64,000 bases of DNA, from assembly GCF_001029505.1 (NCBI RefSeq), contig NZ_LEKH01000005.1, positions 124,001 through 188,000 of the forward strand, given 5' to 3'. The position numbers and the translations under genes were made by a program. The stretch comes from Rubrobacter aplysinae (GTDB taxonomy: Bacteria > Actinomycetota > Rubrobacteria > Rubrobacterales > Rubrobacteraceae). Under the pieces are notes generated by a model that did no database searches, was not told the origin of the DNA, and saw only the letters and a program-made list of their open reading frames with translations. This document shows, one piece after another, positions 16,696-25,155 of this stretch; position 1 is the stretch's first letter; each line of letters starts with the position of its first letter.

Positions 16696-17282
16696 CCCCG
16701 CTCCAGGGAGGCGTGGTGGGCGGCGGCCCGCTCGACGTACTCCCGCGCGCCGCGCCGGATCTCCCGCAGTTGCTCGTCGGAGACCTCGCCGGCCCGCCTT
16801 GCGGGGAGGCCGAGGATCAGGCTGCGGGACGGAAACTCGCGGCCCTCGGGCACGACGGCCCCGGCCCCGACGACGGAGCCCGGCCCGATCCTCGCCCCGT
16901 TGAGGACGGTGGCGTTCATCCCTATGAGGCACTCGTCCTCCACGGTACAGCCGTGCAGGATGGCCCGGTGTCCGACGACGCAGCCCGCGCCGATGGCGGC
17001 TGGGAAACCGGGGTCCGCGTGCAGCACCGCCCCATCCTGGACGTTGGTGCGATCTCCGATCAGAATCGGCTCCGTGTCGCCGCGCAGCACGGCCCCGTAC
17101 CACACGCTCGATCTCTCCCCCAGCCGCACGTCTCCAACCACCGTGGCCCCGGGCGCGACCCACGCCTCCTCCGCTAGCTCCGGGTAACGTCCCTCGAACG
17201 GCAGCAGCCCCGTCTCCGACCTCACCGCATAACCTCCCGGTGGCTCCCTTTCGACCTCTCGGCCAGCTTCATCCCGCCCCAT
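16692..17282 (-). CDS. Gamma carbonic anhydrase-like hexapeptide-repeat protein
   Basis: The 196-residue protein is a left-handed beta helix. Hexapeptide turns begin at APGATVVGDVRLGERSSVW, followed by YGAVLRGDTEPILIGDRTNV, QDGAVLHADPGFPAAIGAGC and VVGHRAILHGCTVEDECLIG. The three histidines placed as in gamma carbonic anhydrases are present (LHADPG, VGHRAILHG). It could hydrate carbon dioxide or be an acetyltransferase-like relative (PaaY/YrdA group). No operon partners are evident. Confidence 0.88.
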   Translation of the reverse strand: MGRDEAGREVEREPPGGYAVRSETGLLPFEGRYPELAEEAWVAPGATVVGDVRLGERSSVWYGAVLRGDTEPILIGDRTNVQDGAVLHADPGFPAAIGAGCVVGHRAILHGCTVEDECLIGMNATVLNGARIGPGSVVGAGAVVPEGREFPSRSLILGLPARRAGEVSDEQLREIRRGAREYVERAAAHHASLERG

Positions 17283-17484
17283 CCCACCGGATAGCGCCGC
17301 AATCCCGGCGGCGTCACTGGCCGGAGAGCCATGAGCCCGTCATGTACAGCGCCGCGTACCGGCTGTTACCGACGCCGCTCGAAATGCTAGCATGGCGGTG
17401 GGTAGATAGGGAAAGCTCCACCGCGAGGCTCCGGGACACACGCCACGGGGCGTAGCGCGGTGAACAGGAGGAGGCATACCGGGT

Positions 17485-19107
17485 ATGACGAATATCAGGG
17501 AGTACGAGGAGACCCGCGCGAACTTCAGGTGGGAGACTCCAGAGAAGTTCAACTTCGGACGGGACGTTATAGACAGCCAGCCGGCGGACAAACCAGCCAT
17601 GATCTGGCTCGGCACGGACGGCTCAGAGCGCCGGCTGACCTTTGGCGACCTCTCGGAAGCCTCCAACCGCTTCGCGAACGCCGCCCGCGGGCTCGGGGTG
17701 CGGCGCGGAGACCGAGTGCTCGTGATAGTTGGCAAGCGGCCGGAGTGGCACGTCATACTCATCGGTCTCTTAAAGCTCGGGGCGGTCGCCATACCGTGCG
17801 CCGAGCAGCTCCGCTCGAAGGACCTCCGCTACCGCGCCGAGCACTCCGGCGCGACCACGGTAATATCCTCGGCGGCCGGCATGGAAGCGATAGACCCCAT
17901 CCGGGACGAGCTGGACGACCTGAAAATCTTTATAAGCCTGGATGAGGATAACGGAGAGCACGAAGGCTGGGAGCCGTACGAGCGCCTGACCTCCGGAGCG
18001 TCGGACGCTTTCACCACCGAGGACACCGCCGCCTCCGAGGGAGCCCTGATGCTTTACACCTCGGGCACGACGTCCAACCCCAAGGGCGTGTGGCACACGC
18101 ACGGCTATACCCACGCAAAGCGGGTCGAGGCTTACTACTGGCTGGATCTCTGGGAGGACGACCGGCTGTGGTGCACCTCGGGCACCGGCTGGGCAAAGAG
18201 CATCTGGAACGTGTTTCTCGGCCCCTGGAGCCACGGCGTCGAGCTATTCGTGCACGAGGGCGGCTTCGACCCCGCCGAGCGGCTGCGCCTGATCGAACGC
18301 TACGGGATCACGGTCCTGTGCCAGGCTCCGACCGAGTACCGGCTGCTCGCGAACTCCCCCGAGCTAGAGAACGCCGACCTCTCGAACATCCGGCACGCCG
18401 TGAGCGCCGGGGAGCCGCTGAACGCGGCGGTGGTCGAGCGTTTCCGGGAGCTGCACGGCCTGACCATCTACGACGGCTACGGCCAGACCGAGAACACCCT
18501 GCTCGTCGGCAACTTCCCCGGCATGGAGGTAAAGCCCGGCTCGATGGGCAAGCCGCTGCCGGGCTGCGACGTGAGGATAATAGACGACAACGCCGAGGAG
18601 ACCCCGCCGGACGAGCCCGGTGACATCGCGCTACGTCCCGACATCCCGGCGATGTTCGCGGAGTACTACGAACAGCCCGACGCCACCGAAGCCACCCGCC
18701 GGGGCGAGTTCTACGTGACCGGCGACCGGGCCGTGCGCGACGAGGACGGCTACCTGTGGTTCATGAGCCGGGCGGACGACGTGATCCTCTCCGCCGGCTA
18801 CCGCATCGGCCCGTTCGAGGTCGAGAGCGCGCTCATAGAGCATCCGGGGGTGGTAGAGAGCGCGGCGGTGGCCTCCCCGGAGGCCGACCGGGGCAGCGTG
18901 GTAAAAGCATTCGTCGTGCTCGCCTCCGGCTACGAAGGCTCCGACGAGCTGGTCACCGAGCTACAGGATCACTGCAAGAGCGTCACCGCGCCGTACAAGT
19001 ACCCGCGCCGCGTCGAGTTCGTGCAGGAGCTGCCAAAGACGGCCAGCGGCAAGATCCGGCGCGTCGAGCTCCGCGACCACGAGACGACCGGACAGACGGC
19101 CGGTTAG
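17485..19107 (+). CDS. AMP-forming acyl-CoA synthetase
   Basis: The 540-residue protein starts at an ATG about 15 bases after ACAGGAGGAGG. The AMP-binding P-loop is LMLYTSGTTSNPKGVWHTHG, with YDGYGQTENTLLVGNFPGM (A5), YVTGDRAVRDEDGYLWFMSR (A7) and PRRVEFVQELPKTASGKIRR, where the final Lys (A10) is the adenylation lysine. The N-terminus (EETRANFRWETPEKFNFGRDV) matches acyl-CoA synthetases acting on short- to medium-chain acids. It could supply acyl-CoA to the branched-chain pathway genes nearby, but it is not in their operon. Confidence 0.92.
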   Translation: MTNIREYEETRANFRWETPEKFNFGRDVIDSQPADKPAMIWLGTDGSERRLTFGDLSEASNRFANAARGLGVRRGDRVLVIVGKRPEWHVILIGLLKLGAVAIPCAEQLRSKDLRYRAEHSGATTVISSAAGMEAIDPIRDELDDLKIFISLDEDNGEHEGWEPYERLTSGASDAFTTEDTAASEGALMLYTSGTTSNPKGVWHTHGYTHAKRVEAYYWLDLWEDDRLWCTSGTGWAKSIWNVFLGPWSHGVELFVHEGGFDPAERLRLIERYGITVLCQAPTEYRLLANSPELENADLSNIRHAVSAGEPLNAAVVERFRELHGLTIYDGYGQTENTLLVGNFPGMEVKPGSMGKPLPGCDVRIIDDNAEETPPDEPGDIALRPDIPAMFAEYYEQPDATEATRRGEFYVTGDRAVRDEDGYLWFMSRADDVILSAGYRIGPFEVESALIEHPGVVESAAVASPEADRGSVVKAFVVLASGYEGSDELVTELQDHCKSVTAPYKYPRRVEFVQELPKTASGKIRRVELRDHETTGQTAG

Positions 19108-19153
19108 ACCACCCGGAGCCGTGTCCGACCGAGCTGAACCGAGCTGAACCGAC

Positions 19154-19573
19154 CTAGCCGATATCGAACCCGCCAGGCATCTCCCGGGCCGCGAAAAGGT
19201 ACGGGAACTCCCGGCGGGCCTCCTCCTCGGTGAACATCCCGATATAGCCCTCATCCTCTACGGTGGGCGCGATCCAGTACGAGCTCTCTCCCTCCGCGCC
19301 GTCCCACTCCCGGACCTGCACCCGGTAGCCTTCTTCGCCAGCGCGGGTAAACCGGTGCAGGATAAAGGAGATCCCTCCTTCGGAGCCGCCGCGGCCGACT
19401 TGCAGGTAGTCGCTTTGGGCGCCGTCAGGTTCGGACTCTACACTCCCGGCTACTCCGCCCAGAAACTCCCCCCACGACGACCACGCGCCTACCCCATCGA
19501 ACTCTCCGGCTCCAACTGGTTTGAATCCCAATGCTGTCCCCTCAGAAGCCACTACGCATCTGCAAGGACTCAT
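19154..19573 (-). CDS. Hypothetical acidic protein
   Basis: The reading frame is 139 residues. The part from about residue 60 (YLQVGRGG, ISFILHRFTRAGEEGYRVQV, SSYWIAPTVEDEGYIGMFTEEE) has a sensible globular composition. No motif is recognised and no signal peptide is seen. The true start is uncertain, because the first 30 residues overlap another small minus-strand reading frame. Confidence 0.5.
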   Translation of the reverse strand: MSPCRCVVASEGTALGFKPVGAGEFDGVGAWSSWGEFLGGVAGSVESEPDGAQSDYLQVGRGGSEGGISFILHRFTRAGEEGYRVQVREWDGAEGESSYWIAPTVEDEGYIGMFTEEEARREFPYLFAAREMPGGFDIG

Positions 19574-19811
19574 GATAGCTCCAGAAGCCGGTCTCTGGAC
19601 GCACCAAGCTAGGCCAAGCTATAAATAGTGCTCCGGGTCCGTTCGCGGAGTAGGAACCGCTGCCTACCTCTATACGGCGGTGCCGCTTGGAGGGCATATC
19701 CAGGAACACGCTCAGGCCCAGTTCGGCCTGGACACCATACCCTGCTAACTTCATGGCTCTATGTCTTGAGGTAAAGACGGTCAGCACCTTTTTATTCCCA
19801 CGCTCAACCAC
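19542..19811 (-). CDS. Hypothetical small protein (weak call)
   Basis: An 89-residue frame opens at a GTG preceded at about nine bases by AAAAGGAG. The N-terminal KKVLTVFTSRHRAMKLAGYG and GLSVFLDMPSKRHRRIEVGSG read like a small globular domain, but nothing is recognised. It overlaps the 5' end of the 19154-19573 frame by 32 bases, so one of the two starts is probably wrong. Confidence 0.35.
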   Translation of the reverse strand: MVERGNKKVLTVFTSRHRAMKLAGYGVQAELGLSVFLDMPSKRHRRIEVGSGSYSANGPGALFIAWPSLVRPETGFWSYHESLQMRSGF

Positions 19812-19991
19812 ATCACCCTGCTCCTTTTCCTCTATTCTAGGGGGGCCACGTTATCTACCGGACTCTACAGCTTCTAACGTTGCAACACGGTGACCTCTTG
19901 CAGAGCTTTGGAGAAATAGCGGTGGCTTTTGTTAACTTCGCTCTGGTTGTGACCCGGTGGTAGCTGGAATCGGGATTATGTTTCTCTGTCC

Positions 19992-20309
19992 CTATGAGTC
20001 TCTCTCCCCGGCGCGCCTCGCCACCTCTCGATCTATCTCTTCCCTAGCCTCGGGAGGCGGCCCCTGGACGGTTAGCACCGCACCCCAGGACATGAACACC
20101 ACCGGTTGCTCCAGGCCCGGCTTCACCTCCAACCCGTGAGCCCCGTAGCCTTCCAGGAGGAAAACCTCCGTCCTCGCCTCCGGCTCGCTCTTGACCGGCT
20201 TCGAGGGGTCTTCCGAGTCTGAATTAGGTCCGGACAGGTGGGAGATGAACACCCAGTATCCCACCCAGTCCGAGAGCACCGAGTTGCTTGAACCATTCTC
20301 TTGAGCCAT
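19992..20309 (-). CDS. Hypothetical small acidic protein downstream of groEL
   Basis: The product is 105 residues beginning MAQENGSSNSVLSDWVGYWV, preceded by GGGAGGCGTAG. The middle (ARTEVFLLEGYGAHGLEVKP) and end (EAREEIDREVARRAGERDS, a probable charged helix) have normal protein composition. No family is recognised. It follows groEL on the same strand with a 68-base gap and could share its message. Confidence 0.55.
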   Translation of the reverse strand: MAQENGSSNSVLSDWVGYWVFISHLSGPNSDSEDPSKPVKSEPEARTEVFLLEGYGAHGLEVKPGLEQPVVFMSWGAVLTVQGPPPEAREEIDREVARRAGERDS

Positions 20310-20377
20310 CTACGCCTCCCTACTTCGATGCGGGCTCTGTTGGGAGAGCCCGGCGGACTGTCCAAATCTACGTAGAG

Positions 20378-22018
20378 CTACATGAACTCCATATTCATGC
20401 CGGCCCGGTTCACCTCCGCGGCTCCGGCTGCCGCTCCCCTCTCCGGCTGCACGGCCACGATGGCCTGCGTCGTGACGATGAGCCCGCCGATCGAGGCCGC
20501 GTGCTGTAACGCGCTGCGCGCGACCATCGCAGGGTCAACCACTCCGGCCTCGATCAGGTCCTCGTACTCGCCGGTGAGGGCGTTATAGCCCACGTTCCCA
20601 TCCCCGCCACGCACCCTCTCGGCCACGATGGAGCCGTCGGTCCCGGCGTTGTGGGCGATCTGGCGTACAGGCTCCTCCAGCGCCCGGTGGATGATCTTGG
20701 CCCCCGTCAACTCGTCGCCGTCGAGCGAGGCGAGCATCTCTCCGACGGCCTTCTGGGCGTGCAGGAGCGCGACGCCGCCGCCCGGCACGACACCTTCCGC
20801 CAGCGCGGCCCGCGTGGCCGAAAGCGCGTCCTCTACGCGGTGCTTCTTCTCCCTCATCTCCACCTCGGTGGCCGCGCCGACCCCGATAACGGCGACGCCC
20901 CGGGAGAGCCTTGCGAGACGCTCCTGCAACTTCTCGCGGTCGAACTCCGCCGCCTCGACGGCGAGACGGTTCTTTATCTGATTCACGCGGGCCGCCACGG
21001 CTTCAGGGTCTCCGGCGCCGTCCACGAGAGTAGTGCCGTTCTTGGTAATCACCACACGCCCGGCACGGCCTAGCTGGTCCATGCGGATGTTTTCGAGTTC
21101 GAGGCCGCGCTCGTCGGTTATAACCTCGCCGCCGGTCAGGATGGCGATGTCCTCCAGCATCCTCTTGCGCCGCTCTCCGAATCCGGGAGCCCGGATCGCA
21201 ACGGCGTCGAAAGTGTCACGCGTCTTGTTCGTGATCAGGAGCGAGAGCGCCTCGCCCTCGACGTCCTCGGCCATGACGAGCAGCGACTCGCCCGCTTGCC
21301 TCACCTCTTCGAAGATGCGCAGCACGTCCTGGAGGTTGCTGATCTTCTTGTCGGTCATCAGTATGTACGGGTCTTCCAGTACAGCCTCCATATGCTCCTG
21401 ATCCGTAACGAAGTGCGGTGAGATGTAGCCCTTGTCCAGGTGCATGCCCTCGGCAAAATCCAACTCCATGCCCAGGGTATTGCCCTCCTGGACGTTTACC
21501 ATGCCATCCTTGCCGACCTGATCTATGGCGTCGGCGATGGTCTCGCCCACCTCCCGGGAGCGGGCGGAGATGGAGCCGATTCGCGCAACTTCCTCCCTGG
21601 TCGTGATCCCGGTCGCCAGGCTCCTTATCTCTTCAACAGCGGTATCCACGGCCTTCTCGATGCCGCCCCGGACGAGCACCGGATTCGCGCCGGCGGCCAC
21701 GTTCCTGATGCCCTCGCGGACTATTACCTGCGCCAGAATGAGTGCGGTGGTCGTGCCGTCGCCGGCCACGTCGTTGGTCCTGGTCGCAGCCTCCAACACG
21801 AGCTGTACGCCCTGGTTCTCGAACACGTTGTCGAGCTCGATCTGGCGGGCTATGGTAACCCCGTCGTTGGTAATCAGCGGCGTCCCGAACGTCATGTCCA
21901 GCACCGCGTACCGCCCCTTCGGCCCGAGCGTCCCCCTGACCGATCCCGCAAGTTTGTCCACACCGCGCCGCAGCGCCGCGCGGGCCTCGGTATCGTACGA
22001 TAAATATTTGTGCGCCAC
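20378..22018 (-). CDS. groEL: Solitary 60 kDa chaperonin GroEL, probable monooxygenase chaperone
   Basis: The 546-residue protein has the group I chaperonin signatures: RGTLGPKGRYAVLD, ITNDGVTIA, the ATPase motif NDVAGDGTTTALILAQ, RAALAEGVVPGGGVALL and DPAMVARSALQHAASIGGLI. The C-terminus reads NRAGMNMEFM instead of the usual Gly-Gly-Met repeats. No groES is adjacent and I see no CIRCE operator. It lies beyond prmD on the same strand. In mycobacteria and relatives a GroEL paralogue (MimG) next to the propane monooxygenase genes is needed to fold the hydroxylase. The same role is inferred here. Confidence 0.95.
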   Translation of the reverse strand: MAHKYLSYDTEARAALRRGVDKLAGSVRGTLGPKGRYAVLDMTFGTPLITNDGVTIARQIELDNVFENQGVQLVLEAATRTNDVAGDGTTTALILAQVIVREGIRNVAAGANPVLVRGGIEKAVDTAVEEIRSLATGITTREEVARIGSISARSREVGETIADAIDQVGKDGMVNVQEGNTLGMELDFAEGMHLDKGYISPHFVTDQEHMEAVLEDPYILMTDKKISNLQDVLRIFEEVRQAGESLLVMAEDVEGEALSLLITNKTRDTFDAVAIRAPGFGERRKRMLEDIAILTGGEVITDERGLELENIRMDQLGRAGRVVITKNGTTLVDGAGDPEAVAARVNQIKNRLAVEAAEFDREKLQERLARLSRGVAVIGVGAATEVEMREKKHRVEDALSATRAALAEGVVPGGGVALLHAQKAVGEMLASLDGDELTGAKIIHRALEEPVRQIAHNAGTDGSIVAERVRGGDGNVGYNALTGEYEDLIEAGVVDPAMVARSALQHAASIGGLIVTTQAIVAVQPERGAAAGAAEVNRAGMNMEFM

Positions 22019-22361
22019 CCCACGTCCTCCTCTAGTGGACTCTAGTGGCCGGCCCCCGGCCCTCTCTCACTCCTATTCTTCACCGGTACTTAGCCGCACC
22101 CCAACGGCCAATGCATGGTTCTTACGCTTCTTGCATTTGCAGTTTTAATGCTAGCAGAGCGGTATTGTTGGATAAAGCACAATACGGATTAGATTTCCCT
22201 ACAATGCGGGAAACATGCGCCCGGAGGCGGAGCGATAATGTAGTCTGATACGAACAGTTGATATAGGTTGAAAGCTGCTTCCGGTAGTGTGTATGGGTGA
22301 GCAAAACCAGTGGTAGTCAGTGGTAGTGGCTTTCTTTTTCCTCTGGCGAAAGGAGCGGTAG
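22019..22361. promoter_or_regulatory. Intergenic region upstream of groEL
   Basis: This 343-base stretch lies between groEL (minus) and a small gene (plus). It is AT-richer than its surroundings at 22100-22330 and should hold both promoters. It contains an inverted repeat TTTCCC-n8-GGGAAA at 22194-22213 and, at 22166-22172, TGTTGGA, which recalls the ACTGTTGGAAAA motif of the prm genes only partly. No HrcA/CIRCE element is visible. Confidence 0.45.
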
Positions 22362-22664
22362 ATGTCCGAGGATTCCAGGGGCGAGTATCTCTCACCAAAG
22401 GAGTATAGCGAAAGTACCCTGAAAGCGGCCAGGATGTACCACCTGTGCGGCGAGGATGGAGATAGCTGGAGTTCCGTGGCGCTAGCCGTCTGCGCATTCG
22501 AGGGGCTACACACCAAGGATGGTTGGGAGTTCGTACTGACCAACCGCCGGGACATAGAAGACGTGGCCGAGCTCTTCGGGAAAGCCGGCTCCCCGGAAGA
22601 GTTCAGGGACGGTCTTATGGATCTCAAAGAGAAGGATCTGAAGCGTCGGATGGGCGTGGGATAG
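22362..22664 (+). CDS. Hypothetical protein, 100 residues
   Basis: The product starts at an ATG preceded by AAAGGAGCGGTAG and reads MSEDSRGEYLSPKEYSES at its start. It is charged and probably helical (ARMYHLCGEDGDSW, WEFVLTNRRDIEDVAELFGK, DGLMDLKEKDLKRRM). I recognise no family. The next small gene starts nine bases after its stop on the same strand, and the two together look like a small antitoxin/toxin-sized pair, but no diagnostic motif supports that reading. Confidence 0.6.
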   Translation: MSEDSRGEYLSPKEYSESTLKAARMYHLCGEDGDSWSSVALAVCAFEGLHTKDGWEFVLTNRRDIEDVAELFGKAGSPEEFRDGLMDLKEKDLKRRMGVG

Positions 22665-22673
22665 CGAAGCGAC

Positions 22674-22922
22674 TTGCGCCCGGAAGAGAGCCAGGCTTCT
22701 GTGGTGCGGGCACTCACCAGGCTGGGATGGGAAGTACGGAAGACGCCAAGCGCGGTCATCGGCTCCCACGGCAAGCACTACGTGATGGTCAGCTTCGAGG
22801 GCGGGAAACCGTCGTCAATCATCATCTCCTACGTTGGGAAGGGCGGCGGCCTACTGAGCAGCAAGTGGCGGGGCTCGGAGCGTCTGCCCACACCCCGGAA
22901 AGTCGTCGAGGCGCTCTCATAG
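22674..22922 (+). CDS. Small protein, possibly HicA-like fold
   Basis: The 82-residue frame opens at a TTG at 22674 and reads RALTRLGWEVRKTPSAVIGS near the start, then KHYVMVSFEGGKPSSIIISYV and a closing LPTPRKVVEALS. The order short helix, strand with HGKHY, paired strands, helix faintly recalls the dsRBD-like HicA toxin fold, where a Gly-Ser-His-x-x-Tyr-like element carries the catalytic His. That similarity is weak, and the start codon has a poor ribosome site. Confidence 0.5.
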   Translation: MRPEESQASVVRALTRLGWEVRKTPSAVIGSHGKHYVMVSFEGGKPSSIIISYVGKGGGLLSSKWRGSERLPTPRKVVEALS

Positions 22923-23036
22923 CACCCTACGCGGGGCGGGGACCAGCAGAGAAGAACACGGATGCAGAATCTGTCCAGGGTAGGGACGACGGAGCGCGAG
23001 AGAGATGCTGCTCGGGATGTCCGCGGAGCAGGAGAT

Positions 23037-23325
23037 GAAATCCTCGGTGTCGGTACAGGGAGCGGCCTAGGTAAAGAAGTTCTTGCCGACTAACTCGTTC
23101 TCACGACCACTAACTTCTCCTTCGGCGGCGTTATAGCGCAAAACTCTGCCGGAGTTTCTGCCGGAGTGATCTATCTCTACAGCAATAGTCATAAAGGTTG
23201 AACCAGTGAGTAGAAGCCCAAAAACTCGAAGATCCCATAGGCACAGTCAGGCACCATGATCGCATCGGGGTCAATGTTTTTGATTTTCGCTGTATAGCTC
23301 CGAAGGTCAGCTCGTCTATCTCCGC
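23037..23325 (-). pseudogene. Decayed photoactive-yellow-protein-like (PYP/PAS) gene
   Basis: Two minus-strand pieces match photoactive yellow protein in order. The first (23325-23290) reads EIDELTFGAIQ. The second (from 23180) reads VEIDHSGRNSGRVLRYNAAE then GEVSGRENELVGKNFFT, a TAG stop at 23069-23067, and in the same frame AAPCTDTEDF. Halorhodospira PYP has FGAIQ, QYNAAEGDITGRD, VIGKNFFKDVAPCTD at the same places; its chromophore-bearing Cys69 is in APCTD. Between the pieces lie about 109 extra bases that shift the frame. The second piece contains a 12-base tandem duplication (SGRNSGR). The C-terminal half is missing. The gene is therefore broken by insertion, an amber stop and truncation. 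Confidence 0.75.
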
Positions 23326-23428
23326 CTCCCAATCTTAGCCAACTTATTCGCGGGGTTGTCGGAGTCGAACTTCACCAGTCTTTTATCTAGCCCCGGGGCT
23401 CCTCTATTTCTCTTAACCTTTACACGTA

Positions 23429-23462
23429 GAGGTGGGCGGCCTCTGAGAAGACCGCCCACCTC
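23429..23462 (-). terminator. Terminator hairpin of the prmB-prmC-prmD transcript
   Basis: GAGGTGGGCGG pairs perfectly with CCGCCCACCTC over 11 bp with a 12-base loop. It lies 29 bases beyond the prmD stop on the minus strand. No long U-run follows. Confidence 0.8.
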
Positions 23463-23490
23463 CAAAACGGGCCACGGCCTGGCGAAGCCT

Positions 23491-23844
23491 CTAAGATTCC
23501 GTGCCCGGCATCTTGTAGCCGAGCTCTTCGGCGGCATCCGCGGGATCCGCGAACAGCAAAACCCGATCGTCTTGCTTGATCATCTTGCCGTAGTGGGTGG
23601 AGGTCTCGACCTCGAAGTCCTCGGGTGAAAAATCGTCCTCGCCGAGCGCCTCGGCGATCTCGTCCATGTCGAACTCTAGTTTGTCGTTGGCGTCTATGCG
23701 GATCATGGCCGGATACTTGGTCACCTCCACGCCCGGCTTCTCGCCCATCACCTCAGCGATGATGTTGCCCTCGACGCTGGCGCTCATCGTGACACCGCAC
23801 CTGTTCGACGAGGTGCGGTGATACTGTAGCTGTTCTTCGTTCAT
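23491..23844 (-). CDS. prmD: Propane/alkane monooxygenase coupling (effector) protein, MmoB/DmpM family
   Basis: This 117-residue cofactor-free protein has SNRCGVTMSASVEGNIIAEV, then KPGVEVTKYPAMIRIDANDK and FDMDEIAEALGEDDFSPEDF, typical of the regulatory component that docks on the hydroxylase and couples electron input to oxygen activation. Its ATG overlaps the prmC stop as ATGA, so translation is coupled. It is the last of the four components and is followed by a terminator hairpin. Confidence 0.93.
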   Translation of the reverse strand: MNEEQLQYHRTSSNRCGVTMSASVEGNIIAEVMGEKPGVEVTKYPAMIRIDANDKLEFDMDEIAEALGEDDFSPEDFEVETSTHYGKMIKQDDRVLLFADPADAAEELGYKMPGTES

Positions 23845-24968
23845 GCAGTCACCTCCCCGGGTACCGGCAGGCCAAGGTCAGAGAGGATTCCCTCGAACCT
23901 GTTCCTGACCTTCTCGAAGGACTCGTCGAAGCTCACCGGCTGCTGCTCGGGCTCGGACCAGATGGGCGCGAGCCCTCGGGCGGCGGCGAGGCTGTAGGGT
24001 ACCCAGCGTTCGAGCCAATCTTGCATTAGCTGCCTGTTGTCCTCGCCGTAGACTGGGTCCTCTAGCATGTCCCGCATCATGTCCCTGGTGTAGGCCAGGT
24101 CGCGGTCGTTGAATTCCCTCTCGCCCACGCCTATTACCGACGGGGTGAGATAGTCGCCGTGGACGGGGGCGAACCGCATCACGAAGTGGCTGCGGAACAA
24201 CTCACCGACGAGCGGCTCGAAAACGACGTTTGCGGCGAAGGTAGTCTCGGCCCAGTCCGTGGCGTTCATGATGCGCTCTACGTTCTCGCGCACGCCCTGC
24301 CAGGCGGGATCCTCCATCCAGGCGTCCTTGTGGGCCGTGCCATCGAACTTATCCGGGAACTGCTCGGAGAGCTCCAGATTGTACAGCAGTATGTCCTGTG
24401 CGCTGCGCAGCTTGTGCATGCAGTTCACGGATATCGCGTTGTTATGCATGTTTGACATGGCTGCGCGCTGGGCCGGCATGAACACGTACATCCCGAGGCC
24501 GTGATCGGCGTGGGCCCAGGTGGTCGCGTGCCGGGCCAGGATGTCGATCCAGCCGTCCTGCCAGTTCTCGAAGACGTTCTCGGACTTTGCGTTCTCGATG
24601 TTCTGGGTCACCTGGCGCACGGAGTTGGAGTTGTTGATGTAGTAGGTCCGCTCCCACTCCTCGTTGGGGTCGCGGAACCGGTGCCAGTCGGAGGACTTTA
24701 TCTGTGTCCAGTCTGGATCGTAGCCTATGTCACCGTTGGCCCAGCCCAGGATCCAACCCTGCGTCAGGTACTTCTCCGGGTCGGGCTGTACGTCTACCGT
24801 TACGTCCTCGTACCTGGTCGCACGCCTTTTTTGAGGCGTGAAGTAGTTGTACGTCCGGCTGTCGGAGCCCGCGAACACGGCGGCCCCCGCCTCGGCGTCC
24901 GTCAGCGTGATCGGGGGTATGCTCCTGGTCCCTCTGCCTGCCCCTTTGTTGATTGTCTCTTCGCTCAC
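23841..24968 (-). CDS. prmC: Propane/alkane monooxygenase hydroxylase beta (small) subunit
   Basis: A GTG at 24968, nine bases after AAAGGAGG, gives 375 residues (the TTG at 24977 is too close to the ribosome site). The fold is ferritin-like but without the ExxH ligand pairs, as expected for the beta subunit of soluble diiron monooxygenases. Recognisable blocks are PQKRRATRYEDVTVDVQPDP, DWHRFRDPNEEWERTYY, HADHGLGMYVFMPAQRAAMS, WAETTFAANVVFEPLVGELF and HFVMRFAPVHGDYLTPSVIG. With PrmA it forms the hydroxylase. The gene order A-B-C-D equals that of actinobacterial propane monooxygenases (prm/mim). Confidence 0.94.
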   Translation of the reverse strand: MSEETINKGAGRGTRSIPPITLTDAEAGAAVFAGSDSRTYNYFTPQKRRATRYEDVTVDVQPDPEKYLTQGWILGWANGDIGYDPDWTQIKSSDWHRFRDPNEEWERTYYINNSNSVRQVTQNIENAKSENVFENWQDGWIDILARHATTWAHADHGLGMYVFMPAQRAAMSNMHNNAISVNCMHKLRSAQDILLYNLELSEQFPDKFDGTAHKDAWMEDPAWQGVRENVERIMNATDWAETTFAANVVFEPLVGELFRSHFVMRFAPVHGDYLTPSVIGVGEREFNDRDLAYTRDMMRDMLEDPVYGEDNRQLMQDWLERWVPYSLAAARGLAPIWSEPEQQPVSFDESFEKVRNRFEGILSDLGLPVPGEVTA

Positions 24969-25155
24969 AGACAGCAACCTCCTTTCCCTGTTGACCGCTG
25001 TCCTGCGCTCTACGCGAGTTCGTACCGCGAATGCTTCCGGTCGGGCCTCACCTCCTTCCCGGTTTTATGATCCGTATCACTCAGGCCCCTATCACCACAT
25101 AGGCCCTCCCCCCTCTCTGCGGGCTCGTCGTGACTACGCATGTAACCCGATGGAC

